Below, piece by piece: positions 9,477 through 17,631 of a stretch of DNA of 64,000 nucleotides. Origin of the DNA: Limosilactobacillus reuteri. Lineage in GTDB: Bacteria > Bacillota > Bacilli > Lactobacillales > Lactobacillaceae. The number at the start of each line of letters is the position of its first letter. The stretch's first letter is position 1. Location of the stretch: contig NZ_CP139478.1 of assembly GCF_034259105.1 (NCBI RefSeq), forward strand, positions 1,298,501-1,362,500. Reading direction: 5' to 3'. Below the pieces are notes generated by a model, which saw only the letters and a list, made by a program, of their open reading frames with translations, was not told where the DNA came from and ran no database searches. The position numbers were made by a program, and so were the translations under genes.

Positions 9477-9812
9477 ATGTTAAAAATAATAGTGGCGGTC
9501 TTAATCATTATTTTGATTCTCACCACTACCACTGGTCTGCATGCAAAAATTGAACGGAAAGTGACTAACTGGCTTGAACTAAGCCGTTTATTCTTCTTCC
9601 TTTTATTGACCGCTTCGATTGTCCATACCTTTCTTCATTTCAAGACTCAGCTTCTGAGCAACCTAGTATGGATCATCTTTTTAATTCTAATCTATATCTT
9701 AATGGAAACTGCTTTCCGCCTTAAACGGGAAACATTTGGCAATCCCTATCTAACAGCCTTACTTTTTATTGCCCTTATTATTGCCTTGGGGATTGGCTGT
9801 TGGTGGATCTAA
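9477..9812 (+). CDS. Small four-helix membrane protein, unknown function
   Basis: A 111-residue, strongly hydrophobic protein with four likely membrane segments (about residues 2-20, 36-52, 59-77 and 91-110). Basic residues in the loops (HAKIERK, RLKRETFG) give a topology signal. AAAGGAG lies 10 bases before the ATG. Length and pattern recall the UPF0344/DUF1516 family, but I could not establish that. Its last 35 bases overlap the 3' end of folP on the other strand, so the genes converge with no room for a terminator. Confidence 0.65.
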   Translation: MLKIIVAVLIIILILTTTTGLHAKIERKVTNWLELSRLFFFLLLTASIVHTFLHFKTQLLSNLVWIIFLILIYILMETAFRLKRETFGNPYLTALLFIALIIALGIGCWWI

Positions 9813-10941
9813 ACCAGTAACTAGTTTCAATGGTATCGATCATTTTCACTAACTGACTAGTTTCCTCAACATCATGAACTCGTAAAACACGACCGCCTCG
9901 CAAATACATTGCTGTCTCAGCAATCAATGTTACGCCGAGACGGTCTTCTTTTGCTAGATTAAATAATTTTTGACCAAAACCTTTTCGGGAGATCGCAACC
10001 ATAATTGGGCGATGGAGGTAATTAAGCTGGTCAATGTTGCGCATCATCGCATAATCTTGGTAACCGTCAGCAACCTTTGCATAGCCAATTCCTTGGTCTA
10101 AAATCACTCGTTCAAGATCAATGCCAGCAGCCGCTATTGTCCCAAGATTGTGTTCAAAGAATTTCTGCATCGCTACGGTGAGGTTATCATAGTCATGGGT
10201 TCGGCTACTATGCATCGTTACCATTCCAACATTTGCCTTAGCCATCAAAATTAGTTTTTGTTTTGAATTAAATGCCTGCACATCATTGATAATATCTACC
10301 CCGGCCTCAATTGCCGCTGCCATTACCGGGAGTTTATACGTATCAACTGCGATCGCAATCTGGGGATAGTTTTCACGAAGAAGCTGAATAGCCGGCATAA
10401 TTCGCGCAATTTCTTCTTCCGGATCAACCTCTTTAAAGCCACCCGGTTTCGTAGTTTGCCCACCGACTTCAATTACGTTTGCACCGGCTGCTACCATCTT
10501 AGCAATTTGATTGACGATAGCGGAGTGGGATTGAAATTTGCCCCCATCATAAAACGAGTCAGGAGTTACATTTAAAATCCCATAAATCACTGGTTGCTCT
10601 GTCAGGTCAAAGGTAAACCGACCTGCACGCCAAATAATTTGGTGACGACGGTAGACCTGCTCAAGAGAAGCAATTAATTCGTCGTCGTTATCCCACCACT
10701 CTTTCACCCGCGCTATTAGTTCTTTTAGGGAAAGGAGCGGAAAAGAAAATTCTACGCGCTTTTCAACATAAGCGACGGGGGTATCAAAATGACGGATAAA
10801 TTGCTCCACCATTCCAGCCGTCTCCACATCTGGACACTCCCAAGTCAATAAAAGCTGCTGGTGGCGATTAACTTGGTCGGCTAAAATCGCGGACACTAAC
10901 TTCGAATGGTCTTTAGTAACTAAATTTTCAGTAACTTTCAT
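9778..10941 (-). CDS. folP: Dihydropteroate synthase with N-terminal extension
   Basis: A 387-residue protein. The dihydropteroate synthase barrel starts near residue 105 and joins hydroxymethyl-dihydropterin diphosphate with p-aminobenzoate. It shows NVTPDSFYDGG (124-134), GGQTTKPGG (160-168), a DQGIGYAK loop, SRKG and the terminal RVHDV. The usual enzyme has about 275 residues; here about 105 extra residues precede the core, as in other lactobacilli, with unknown role. The loop usually written GGESTRPG carries Q, T and K substitutions. It is the last gene of the folate operon, one base after rdgB. Confidence 0.93.
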   Translation of the reverse strand: MKVTENLVTKDHSKLVSAILADQVNRHQQLLLTWECPDVETAGMVEQFIRHFDTPVAYVEKRVEFSFPLLSLKELIARVKEWWDNDDELIASLEQVYRRHQIIWRAGRFTFDLTEQPVIYGILNVTPDSFYDGGKFQSHSAIVNQIAKMVAAGANVIEVGGQTTKPGGFKEVDPEEEIARIMPAIQLLRENYPQIAIAVDTYKLPVMAAAIEAGVDIINDVQAFNSKQKLILMAKANVGMVTMHSSRTHDYDNLTVAMQKFFEHNLGTIAAAGIDLERVILDQGIGYAKVADGYQDYAMMRNIDQLNYLHRPIMVAISRKGFGQKLFNLAKEDRLGVTLIAETAMYLRGGRVLRVHDVEETSQLVKMIDTIETSYWFRSTNSQSPRQ

Positions 10942-10942
10942 T

Positions 10943-11530
10943 TCATTCTCCTAATTGATCTAATAAATTTTTAACAGCCCGTGCACGATGTAAATAAGAA
11001 ATACGGGTTGGCTGATCCATTTCGGCAAGTGTTTGCGATTCCCCGGCTGGGATAAAGATCCGATCAAAACCTGTCGCATTGGCTCCCCGTTCAGCATGAG
11101 CAATCGTCCCCTCTAATTGACCATGACCAATTTTAACCACTTGATTATTTACCGCCATGGCAATTGTTGTTTTCATTATAAATTGTCGGGATTTACCATC
11201 AACCAAATGGATCAAGTAATTATTCAAATCACCATTAGGAACTTCTTGCGCCAATTCTCGCGCTGTCTCCACCCCGTACCTTCCAGGAAAAGCCGGGAGT
11301 TCTAAGCCAGAATCATCAGCGATTATTTTTGCTGCTAGTAGCTTTTGACTGATAAAGAGAGCCTTTGCCTTTGCATTTTCTTCATAGCTCACTGTTGATT
11401 CAGGAGGAAAAGCTTGTTGCGGCAACTTTTTTCGATACCCCTCACCATGTTGGCGGTAAAAATTTAGAATGGTTTCAATTTCTTTAATTTTATGAATATT
11501 ATGGGTTGCAATAATAAAATTATTTTTCAT
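10943..11530 (-). CDS. rdgB: RdgB/HAM1-type purine NTP pyrophosphatase in folate operon
   Basis: A 195-residue member of the HAM1/ITPase family, which splits non-canonical purine NTPs to NMP and pyrophosphate. Visible motifs are IATHNIHKIKEI at the N terminus, DDSGLELPAFPG in the middle and GFDRIFIP near residue 150. The usual SHR motif appears as SYLHRARA. It overlaps folC by 11 bases and ends one base before folP. Because the operon lacks a Nudix (FolQ) gene, this enzyme may remove pyrophosphate from dihydroneopterin triphosphate. That role is inference from context. Confidence 0.87.
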   Translation of the reverse strand: MKNNFIIATHNIHKIKEIETILNFYRQHGEGYRKKLPQQAFPPESTVSYEENAKAKALFISQKLLAAKIIADDSGLELPAFPGRYGVETARELAQEVPNGDLNNYLIHLVDGKSRQFIMKTTIAMAVNNQVVKIGHGQLEGTIAHAERGANATGFDRIFIPAGESQTLAEMDQPTRISYLHRARAVKNLLDQLGE

Positions 11531-12779
11531 CTAAACTGGCCTCGATATCTTTAATCGTATAAAAAGAACCCGTTACAATAATTAAATCATTCGGCTCCGC
11601 AATCTTTTTTGCCACCACTAACCCTTTTCGGGGATTATCGGCAATAATCGCTTGAGGCAGAGCTGATTTCAACTCACTTACATCAAGGGCGCGAGTTGGA
11701 TGGTCAGGAGTAGTAATTATTATCTTATCTGCCATTTGCTGATAAATTTTAACCATCTGACTAATATTTTTATCAGCAAGAAAACCAAGAACCATAATTA
11801 CTTTATTACGGGGAAACTTAGAGATAGTTTCGGTAAGTTGTTTGGCTGCATCTGGATTATGAGCCCCGTCCAAAATAATAGAAGGATGATCAGCGATTTT
11901 CTGCATTCGACCAGCAATCTTCACTGTCGCAAGCGTTGATAGTAAAGGCTGCCAAGAAGTAACAAGTCTTCGTTGAAAAAGAAAATTAAATACACTGACA
12001 ACGGTGCCCAAATTTTCACTTTGAAATGTCCCTAATAAATTAAAAGGAACTTTATAAATTTTATGATTAACTTTCAGGATTGCCTTTCCATCAACAATTG
12101 ACTGGGCATCTGCTTGCGTTAATCCCACTCTTTGCTGATGAGCTTTTGCCTTAATAATTGTGAGAGTGTCTTTTTCTTGGTGCGGCGCTAAAAACACTTG
12201 CTTAGTCCCATTCTTGATAATCCCTGCTTTAGCTTGGGCAATTTGGGTAATCGTTGGGCCTAAGATCCGCGTATGGTCAAGGGCAACATGTGTTATCACA
12301 CTAATAAAAGGCGCATTGATAATATTGGTTGCATCATCTTGACCGCCTAAACCGCATTCAATGACTGCCCAATCCACTTTTTGATCCGCAAAATATTGCA
12401 GCATTATTAAGGTCCACCACTCAAAAATGGTAATATCATCAGGCAAAAGATCAATTGGTAAGCGTTCGGTGATCTTTTGGTAAGTCATCGCAAAATCTTT
12501 TTTACTAATCAAATGGTCATTAACCTTAATTTGCTCCCGATCATCTACCAAAGCAGGACTGCTAAAATAACCGACCCGATATCCAGCATTTTGCAAACCC
12601 TGTTCTAACATTGTCCCAGTCGAGCCTTTTCCGTTTGTCCCCGCAATATGGATAATCTTAAATCGCTGGTCAGGATTTTTTAAACGAGTAAGAATTCGTC
12701 GTAAAAATTTTACCCGATCCTGTTGTCCTCCCAACATTTGGCGGTTAAAGCCCGCGTTAATTTGTTCATAGGTCTGCAC
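11520..12779 (-). CDS. folC: Bifunctional dihydrofolate/folylpolyglutamate synthase
   Basis: A 419-residue Mur-ligase-like enzyme that adds glutamate to dihydropteroate or folates. The P-loop is HIAGTNGKGSTG near residue 45, followed by SSPALVDDREQIK and the second motif ECGLGGQDDATN. The DGAHNPDAAKQL motif lies near residue 300. It overlaps folE upstream by 14 bases and rdgB downstream by 11 bases, indicating translational coupling. Lactobacilli often have a second folC elsewhere, so this may be the operon-borne copy dedicated to synthesis. Confidence 0.94.
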   Translation of the reverse strand: MQTYEQINAGFNRQMLGGQQDRVKFLRRILTRLKNPDQRFKIIHIAGTNGKGSTGTMLEQGLQNAGYRVGYFSSPALVDDREQIKVNDHLISKKDFAMTYQKITERLPIDLLPDDITIFEWWTLIMLQYFADQKVDWAVIECGLGGQDDATNIINAPFISVITHVALDHTRILGPTITQIAQAKAGIIKNGTKQVFLAPHQEKDTLTIIKAKAHQQRVGLTQADAQSIVDGKAILKVNHKIYKVPFNLLGTFQSENLGTVVSVFNFLFQRRLVTSWQPLLSTLATVKIAGRMQKIADHPSIILDGAHNPDAAKQLTETISKFPRNKVIMVLGFLADKNISQMVKIYQQMADKIIITTPDHPTRALDVSELKSALPQAIIADNPRKGLVVAKKIAEPNDLIIVTGSFYTIKDIEASLDEK

Positions 12780-13344
12780 GATAATTCCTCGTTTGATTTA
12801 GAAATTCTTGTTTCAAATCACTGTCAGTCTTAAATTGACCTGTAAACTTATCAGTATACGTGAATTGACCGGCCTTATTAACACCTCGCATTTCCATACA
12901 AAGGTGGCGGGCCGCAATGGTTACTGCAATCCCGGCTGGATCAAGGATTCGTTGCAACTCGGCTACTAAATCTGTTGTAACGCGTTCTTGCATCCCCGGT
13001 TTTTTCGTTACAAAATCTAACAACCGGGGGATCTTACTTAGGCCAATAACTTTCTTATCTTTAGGAACATAAGCCACATTCGCGTATCCGAAGAATGGCA
13101 GCAAATGGTGTTCACACATTGAATAAAAAGGAATGTGCTGCACTAATACCATTTCTGGCACATCATCAACATGAAAGACCTTATAGTTCGCCACTTCTTC
13201 TGGTTGATGGTTAAGAGAAGAAAAAACTTCTTGGTACATTTTGGCAACGCGCTGGGGTGTCTCTGCCAATCCTTCTCGTTCCGGATCTTCACCGATTGCA
13301 ATTAATAAATCTTTAACAGCCTTTGCTATTTTTTGTTGGTCCAT
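12766..13344 (-). CDS. folE: GTP cyclohydrolase I
   Basis: A 192-residue enzyme converting GTP to dihydroneopterin triphosphate, the first step of pterin synthesis. The zinc ligands are in SMCEHHLLPFFG and RHLCMEMRG, and VIGLSKIPRLLDF and QERVTTDL are characteristic of the family. Length is normal. The start ATG lies inside the end of folK (19-base overlap) and the stop lies inside folC (14-base overlap), so expression is coupled along the operon. Confidence 0.96.
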   Translation of the reverse strand: MDQQKIAKAVKDLLIAIGEDPEREGLAETPQRVAKMYQEVFSSLNHQPEEVANYKVFHVDDVPEMVLVQHIPFYSMCEHHLLPFFGYANVAYVPKDKKVIGLSKIPRLLDFVTKKPGMQERVTTDLVAELQRILDPAGIAVTIAARHLCMEMRGVNKAGQFTYTDKFTGQFKTDSDLKQEFLNQTRNYRADL

Positions 13345-13838
13345 GAAAATACCTCTCGTCCATATATCTTTTTAAGCCAATTATGGTCTGGAGTCTTATT
13401 TAATAAATGATCCAATTGTTGATAATAAGGATCATTTTGATTAGTAATTTCGCGCATTGGTAATAAAACAAACTGTCGGTTAGCCATTTCTGGATGAGGG
13501 ATCGTTAACGTTGGTGTTTTGATATGTTGATGACCAAAATCAATAATATCAAGGTCAATTGTCCGTGGTCCCCAATGAATAAGCCGGCGTCGATGTAACT
13601 CCTGTTCGATATTGTGAAGGTGGTCGAGGAGTTGCTGAGCCGTTAACCCAGTCGCAACCTTAACAGCAATATTGAAAAAAGAATCTTGTTTCACGCCTCC
13701 CACCGGTTCTGTTTCATACACTGAGGAGATTGCTGCAATATCAATCTTAGGTGGCACATTCAACAGCTGAATCGCTTTTTGAAGGTTCGCTAATCGGTCA
13801 CCGATATTACTGCCAATACTTAGGTAGGCTTCAGTCAT
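13326..13838 (-). CDS. folK: 2-amino-4-hydroxy-6-hydroxymethyldihydropteridine pyrophosphokinase
   Basis: A 170-residue HPPK. The start AYLSIGSNIGDRLANLQ, the VYETEPVGG segment, and GPRTIDLDIIDFG followed by TIPHPEMANRQFVLLP are all classical motifs. It transfers pyrophosphate from ATP to hydroxymethyl-dihydropterin, the step between FolB and FolP. It starts 3 bases after folB and overlaps folE by 19 bases. FolB and FolK are separate here rather than fused. Confidence 0.95.
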   Translation of the reverse strand: MTEAYLSIGSNIGDRLANLQKAIQLLNVPPKIDIAAISSVYETEPVGGVKQDSFFNIAVKVATGLTAQQLLDHLHNIEQELHRRRLIHWGPRTIDLDIIDFGHQHIKTPTLTIPHPEMANRQFVLLPMREITNQNDPYYQQLDHLLNKTPDHNWLKKIYGREVFSWTNKK

Positions 13839-13840
13839 AA

Positions 13841-14200
13841 TTACTTGCTCCCTGCTACTTCAATTTCAACATTATCGAAAATTCCGGCGATCGGCACACT
13901 ATACTTTCGGATGCGAAGACGAATTCCATCAAGCATCGGGTATGTTTTGAAAAGCTCATGTAATAAGTTATTAGCAAGACTCTCAATCAAATTGTAGTTA
14001 TGATGAGCAACAAACTCCGCGATTGTTTCATAAACATCAGCGTAACTGACAGTTTCCTCTAATTCATCGGTTTTAACCATCGTTTCAATTGGGTAGTCCA
14101 TTTCACAGTCAATTTCAATTTTTTGACCAAGCTTTTTCTCTTCCGCAAACACACCATTGTAAGTATTAAATGCCATGTTGTTAATTCTAATCTTTCCGAT
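13841..14200 (-). CDS. folB: Dihydroneopterin aldolase, apparently starting at ATC
   Basis: This aldolase converts dihydroneopterin to hydroxymethyl-dihydropterin. Motifs are TYNGVFAEEKKLGQ, SYADVYE, LIESLANNLL and RIRKYSVPI (active-site Lys region). An ATG at 14176 would begin at MAFNTYNG, but the in-frame codons before it encode GKIRINN, the first beta strand normal for the family. The only codon that could start this longer form is ATC at 14198-14200. A GAAGGGG site lies 9 bases before it, while the ATG lacks a well-placed one. The coordinates reflect the longer form. It is the first gene of the folate operon. Confidence 0.85.
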   Translation of the reverse strand: MGKIRINNMAFNTYNGVFAEEKKLGQKIEIDCEMDYPIETMVKTDELEETVSYADVYETIAEFVAHHNYNLIESLANNLLHELFKTYPMLDGIRLRIRKYSVPIAGIFDNVEIEVAGSK

Positions 14201-14263
14201 AAGCTATTGCCCCTTCATTTTTTATTTTCTATCATAACGCATAAGTTAGTTGGTGAAAATATC

Positions 14264-14659
14264 TTAATAGATTAAGGGCACAATCTTTTCCTGGTACCAT
14301 TGTTCCCCAGCTTTTGAGAAAGGATTAGTAAACGGCGCAGGTTTAATCAAGCGGTCATCGACGTTAAACAATTTTAACTGTCCCTTAACTTTTAATGGTT
14401 CAATCCAATAAGAACCACCTTCCTCAAAGGGTGCAATCACCCATGCATAATATTTTTGTTCACCGTCATATCGTTCCTCAATTCCAGTAATCTTAGCAAC
14501 ACATAACGCATGACTAGCTACCGCCCCATGTGTCTTCTTCGCACTATTGCAAATTAGGAGGTCACCACGATATTTAGTTGTCCATGTCCGGTATTCCTCT
14601 GTTTTTGTGCCATTTAAGATTTCCATTCCATATTCGGGATGAATTGATAAAACTTTCAT
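14264..14659 (-). CDS. ASCH-domain RNA-binding-like protein
   Basis: A 131-residue protein starting MKVLSIHPEYGMEILNGTKTEEYRT. This pattern (a short beta strand, then a helix with a GTKTxEYR motif) is typical of small ASCH/PUA-like domain proteins thought to bind RNA or modified nucleotides. The ATG at 14659 has a GGAAG site. The same frame stays open further upstream, but only by reading through a tRNA gene, so longer starts are rejected. It lies downstream of tRNA-Leu. Its target is unknown. Confidence 0.75.
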   Translation of the reverse strand: MKVLSIHPEYGMEILNGTKTEEYRTWTTKYRGDLLICNSAKKTHGAVASHALCVAKITGIEERYDGEQKYYAWVIAPFEEGGSYWIEPLKVKGQLKLFNVDDRLIKPAPFTNPFSKAGEQWYQEKIVPLIY

Positions 14660-14694
14660 TTTGGTCTTCCTTTGCAGTTTTATTTCAATATAAA

Positions 14695-14729
14695 GAAAAA
14701 AGCCCGACAAATCAATGTTTACCGAGCTA
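14695..14729 (-). terminator. Terminator after tRNA-Leu
   Basis: On the minus strand AGCTCGGTAAAC and a GTCGGGCT arm form a hairpin followed by a T6 run. It sits between the tRNA and the ASCH gene, whose ribosome binding site follows closely. Confidence 0.7.
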
Positions 14730-14735
14730 TGATGA

Positions 14736-14819
14736 TGCCTCAGGCAGGATTCGAACCTGTACATGGATAACCATACAACGACCTGAACGTTGCGCGTCTG
14801 CCAGTTCCGCCACTGAGGC
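14736..14819 (-). tRNA. tRNA-Leu (anticodon CAG)
   Basis: An 84-base class II tRNA on the minus strand. The acceptor stem is GCCTCAG/CTGAGGC, the anticodon loop TTCAGGT gives anticodon CAG, a long variable arm follows, and the T loop GTTCGAATCC is canonical. The discriminator base is A and CCA is not encoded. Confidence 0.95.
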
Positions 14820-14901
14820 ACTAACTATTTTGTAACATTATTAAGTATACCGAACTCATCAAAAATTACAAGTATTTTTATTGGCAATCCTCAATTTGCC
14901 C

Positions 14902-15180
14902 TTATTTAACAAATTGAATCATTGTTCCATATGCGGTTAGGACCAAGAATTTGGGTGCAACCTGCATATTGGCAACATCCGTAGTAAAATGAACCCCAAC
15001 AACACCATCTGCACCTTTTTCACTGGCCCGCCGCTTTAATTTTTCTTGAACATCACTAAATAATTGGTCCATGGACTCAAATGAATCAATTGCTTCGGTA
15101 GGCATCGCCAAATGACTGGTGGCATTAACAATCCCTAAAATGCGGTGGGCTTGAGGAAACCCCTCAGTTGATAAAAACAT
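14902..15180 (-). CDS. YbjQ/UPF0145-family protein
   Basis: A 92-residue protein with ILGIVNATSHLA near the start and EKGADGVVGVHFTTDV in the second half, a pattern seen in the YbjQ/UPF0145 (heavy-metal-binding-like) family. These are thought to form small pentameric rings; their role is not established. The ATG at 15180 follows GGAGGATAAC. An IS30 element lies about 30 bases upstream, so the gene may have lost its own promoter or use one in the insertion sequence. Confidence 0.7.
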   Translation of the reverse strand: MFLSTEGFPQAHRILGIVNATSHLAMPTEAIDSFESMDQLFSDVQEKLKRRASEKGADGVVGVHFTTDVANMQVAPKFLVLTAYGTMIQFVK

Positions 15181-15212
15181 CTGTTATCCTCCCTAAATTC
15201 TTTACCACCCGA

Positions 15213-16275
15213 AATGTCAATTTAAGTTAGAAAGAAAATAGTTGCTCATCAGTGACGTAAGACATGAATACTTCATATGGAGTTCGATAGCCTAGTGATT
15301 TACGGGGCAGGTTATTTCGCTTACTCATCAGTTGGGTTACCAATTCATCAGGAAGATTGCGGAAATCTAGCTGTTTCGTTAAGCCATCCCGGTGTAAAAG
15401 ACCGTTGTTGTTTTCGTTCAGCCCTCGTTGATTGGGAGCACCAACCTCGGCAAAGTAAGTGTGAAGGTCAAATTGATTGGCAATCTCGCGCCAGCCGGCG
15501 AATTCTTTTCCGTTGTCAAAGGTAATCGATTTGAAGAAGTGCCGCGGGAATTTCCGAAGCCACTGACTTAAGTGTTGGTTAATCGCATTAGCCGTCTTTT
15601 CGTGCACATTGAGTACAATTTCGACCTTCGATTGGCGTTCGGTCAGGGTCATTACCGCCCCTTGGTGCTTTTTGCCTTGGACGGTATCAGCTTCAAGGGG
15701 CCCAAATTCAGTGGCATAGTGCGGAAAGTCCTTGGCACGCTCGTGAATACTTCGCCCCAATTGGCCAGCCTTCCCGCGGCGCTCGACATAGCCATTCGGG
15801 TGCCGCTTACCTCGCATCGGCAAGGAACGGACATCGAAGCCGAACTGGCCACGTTCAAACATCCGGTAAAGAGTTCGCCGGTTACAACTAATTGGGCGCT
15901 CAGCGCGCCCAATAATGGTATCAGGCGTCCACCCCTGGGCAATTTTGTCGTTGATATAAGTGAGTTCAGCCAGTGACAACTGAGTACGTTTTCGGCCACA
16001 ACGTTGCTTATTGCGCATATAGTGATCTTGATAATCAGCAATTGAAGCACCGGTTTCCAGGTAACGATAAACGCGATAAACGGTTTCGGCGCAACGTTTG
16101 ATCATTTGGGCCACTCGGTACGCTTTAAGCTTTTGCACGAAAGAATGGGCGATGATTGTCAGCTCGTTTGTGGTAAGATGGGTGTAAGTCATTTGTGGTT
16201 TCCTTTCTTTTGTTTAGGGGTATTCAAAAGTCTACCACAAATGGCTTTTCTATTTTTCTAACTTAATTTTACAAA
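15213..16275. mobile_element. IS30-family insertion sequence (element A)
   Basis: An element of about 1.06 kb with one transposase gene. The imperfect terminal inverted repeats are readable: AATTTAAGTTAGAAAG at the left and, as reverse complement, AAATTAAGTTAGAAAA at the right. Exact ends and a target duplication could not be fixed. It lies between the YbjQ-like gene and the CPBP operon. Confidence 0.85.
15227..16192 (-). CDS. IS30-family transposase (element A)
   Basis: A 321-residue transposase. The N-terminal helix-turn-helix region (YTHLTTNELTIIAHSF, RYLETGASIADYQ) is followed by the DDE catalytic core: GPLEADTVQGKKH (first Asp), SITFDNGKEFAGW (second Asp) and NENNNGLLH with the third acid. 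The frame is intact, so the element may be active. It is only distantly similar to the other two IS30-type transposases in this window. Confidence 0.92.
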   Translation of the reverse strand: MTYTHLTTNELTIIAHSFVQKLKAYRVAQMIKRCAETVYRVYRYLETGASIADYQDHYMRNKQRCGRKRTQLSLAELTYINDKIAQGWTPDTIIGRAERPISCNRRTLYRMFERGQFGFDVRSLPMRGKRHPNGYVERRGKAGQLGRSIHERAKDFPHYATEFGPLEADTVQGKKHQGAVMTLTERQSKVEIVLNVHEKTANAINQHLSQWLRKFPRHFFKSITFDNGKEFAGWREIANQFDLHTYFAEVGAPNQRGLNENNNGLLHRDGLTKQLDFRNLPDELVTQLMSKRNNLPRKSLGYRTPYEVFMSYVTDEQLFSF

Positions 16276-16288
16276 CGGCGCCATTTAA

Positions 16289-16329
16289 AAATAACAAAGA
16301 GGCCGGAACATTTCCAGCCTCTTTTGTTT
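16289..16329. terminator. Bidirectional hairpin next to IS30 element A
   Basis: AACAAAGAGGCCGGAA pairs with TTCCAGCCTCTTTTGTT, with T-rich flanks on either strand. It probably terminated a transcript that ran through this site before the IS arrived. Confidence 0.7.
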
Positions 16330-16599
16330 ATTGCGGAAAGAATTTGCTACTTTGCTAGGGAACTAATTATTAATTCATTTTGATTCTAACTTCCGCAAAG
16401 TCGCATTTGTATCATCAACCTAGTGCACCCTGGTGACCTTATTACATAAATATTCAGTCTAAGATTTCATGTCACACTTACGTTGCTTCTAGCCTACTAA
16501 TAATTTCTTCGGTGCTAGATTGATATAGGGGATCTTACCACTCTAATCTTTCCACACTTATAATGTACCACCACTTGTAAGCGATTTCAACATTTAACT
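16330..16599. other. Gene-free stretch downstream of the CPBP protease
   Basis: No open frame of useful length with a start site was seen. A distant inverted repeat, TTGCGGAAAG at 16330 and CTTCCGCAA near 16390, is present. Otherwise I see nothing recognisable. Confidence 0.4.
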
Positions 16600-17277
16600 T
16601 TAGATAACTTGAACTAATAGAACATACATCGCAATCGCATTATTAATCATATGAATCGCAATTGAATTTCGAATGTCGTCCGTTCGTAAATAAACATATG
16701 CCAAGACCATCCCCATATAAGCATACATCAAAAAGCTAATGGGGTTAGTACTCATATGACCTGTAGAAAAGATTACCCCCGAGAGGATAACTTTCGGCCA
16801 GATGTTGCCACGCTTAAAGAACATATTTGTCAATGTACCACGAAAAATAAATTCTTCAGCAATTGGACTTAGAACAACTGCCGAGAAACAAAATACGATC
16901 GTGATCACTTCATTATGGCCAAGCATACTTCCTAGTGCCGCGTTATTTGCTGTCTCAGTTTGATGATAGATAAGTTTGTTAAGGTAGCTAAGGACATCCA
17001 TTCCCAAAACAATTGCTAGGTAACCACCGATAATCCAACCAACCCTTATTCCCGCCGGCTGTCCTAATTGGTTATAAGCTTCATATGTCAGGTGTGCCCA
17101 CCAAATAATCGCTAGCATTAAACAGATGAATAAGGCCATGAAACCATCCACGATAAGCTGGTTGGTCTTTGAATAACGTAGAGCGAAATTAACTGCAAAC
17201 GGGGGAATCTCAATTGCAATTAGCATCAGTGCAATTAACAACACCCTCGATAGCCACTGTTTAATTACTTTTATCAT
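16600..17277 (-). CDS. CPBP-family intramembrane glutamic protease
   Basis: A membrane protein of about 225 residues with six or more hydrophobic segments. The CPBP (Abi, CAAX protease and bacteriocin-processing) motifs are AEEFIFRG, then STGHMSTNPISF and IHMINNAIAM, which hold the catalytic Glu and His residues. In lactobacilli such proteins are linked to bacteriocin immunity or peptide processing, but no bacteriocin gene is seen here. I start at the ATG at 17277, which has AAGGAAG 8 bases upstream; it overlaps the preceding gene by 17 bases, so the two are translationally coupled. Confidence 0.85.
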   Translation of the reverse strand: MIKVIKQWLSRVLLIALMLIAIEIPPFAVNFALRYSKTNQLIVDGFMALFICLMLAIIWWAHLTYEAYNQLGQPAGIRVGWIIGGYLAIVLGMDVLSYLNKLIYHQTETANNAALGSMLGHNEVITIVFCFSAVVLSPIAEEFIFRGTLTNMFFKRGNIWPKVILSGVIFSTGHMSTNPISFLMYAYMGMVLAYVYLRTDDIRNSIAIHMINNAIAMYVLLVQVI

Positions 17278-17491
17278 TATTTTTTTCTTCCTTTGCTCGT
17301 TCCTCACGCATTCGTTGGATACTCCACCGGGTAGAAATTTTTGTCACGATGATGTTTGCAACCACAAAACCAATTACCCAAAGAAGGTACATCACCCACC
17401 CAGAGATATAGTGTTCGGCAGTTAGCCATACGAGGATTGCAAAGATGATAAATGGCGGAATAACCACCTTAAGAATAAATTCTGCTTTCAC
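17261..17491 (-). CDS. Small two-helix membrane protein coupled to CPBP protease
   Basis: A protein of about 76 residues with two membrane segments (near residues 7-25 and 34-52) and a highly charged C-terminal tail (QRMREERAKEEKNND). GGAGG lies 8 bases before a GTG at 17491; the ATG five codons earlier lies within the ribosome binding site, so the GTG is the likely start. It overlaps the CPBP gene. Size and topology would suit a small partner or an immunity-like peptide, but there is no family match I can name. Confidence 0.65.
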   Translation of the reverse strand: MKAEFILKVVIPPFIIFAILVWLTAEHYISGWVMYLLWVIGFVVANIIVTKISTRWSIQRMREERAKEEKNNDKSN

Positions 17492-17560
17492 AAAGAAAAC
17501 CTCCATTATTATTTGTTCAACAGTTTACTAAATTGGTACGTTAAGCGCAAGGTTACTGAA

Positions 17561-17604
17561 AAAGATAGAAAGGCTGAGAAAAGTTTTCGCTTTCCTCAGC
17601 CTCC
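17561..17604 (-). terminator. Terminator after rbsK
   Basis: On the minus strand AGGCTGAGGAAAG pairs with CTTTTCTCAGCCT, followed by TTCTATCTTTTTC. It lies just after the ribokinase gene. Confidence 0.82.
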
Positions 17605-17631
17605 CCATTGTTAATTTGTATTTAAGTAAAT

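Noticed and set aside
14660-14821. An N-terminal extension of the ASCH protein reading MPQWRNWQTRN
   Set aside because: It is the tRNA-Leu gene read in a protein frame; the true start has its own ribosome binding site at 14659.
16330-16599. A decayed gene downstream of the CPBP protease
   Set aside because: All frames have several stops and no recognisable motif.
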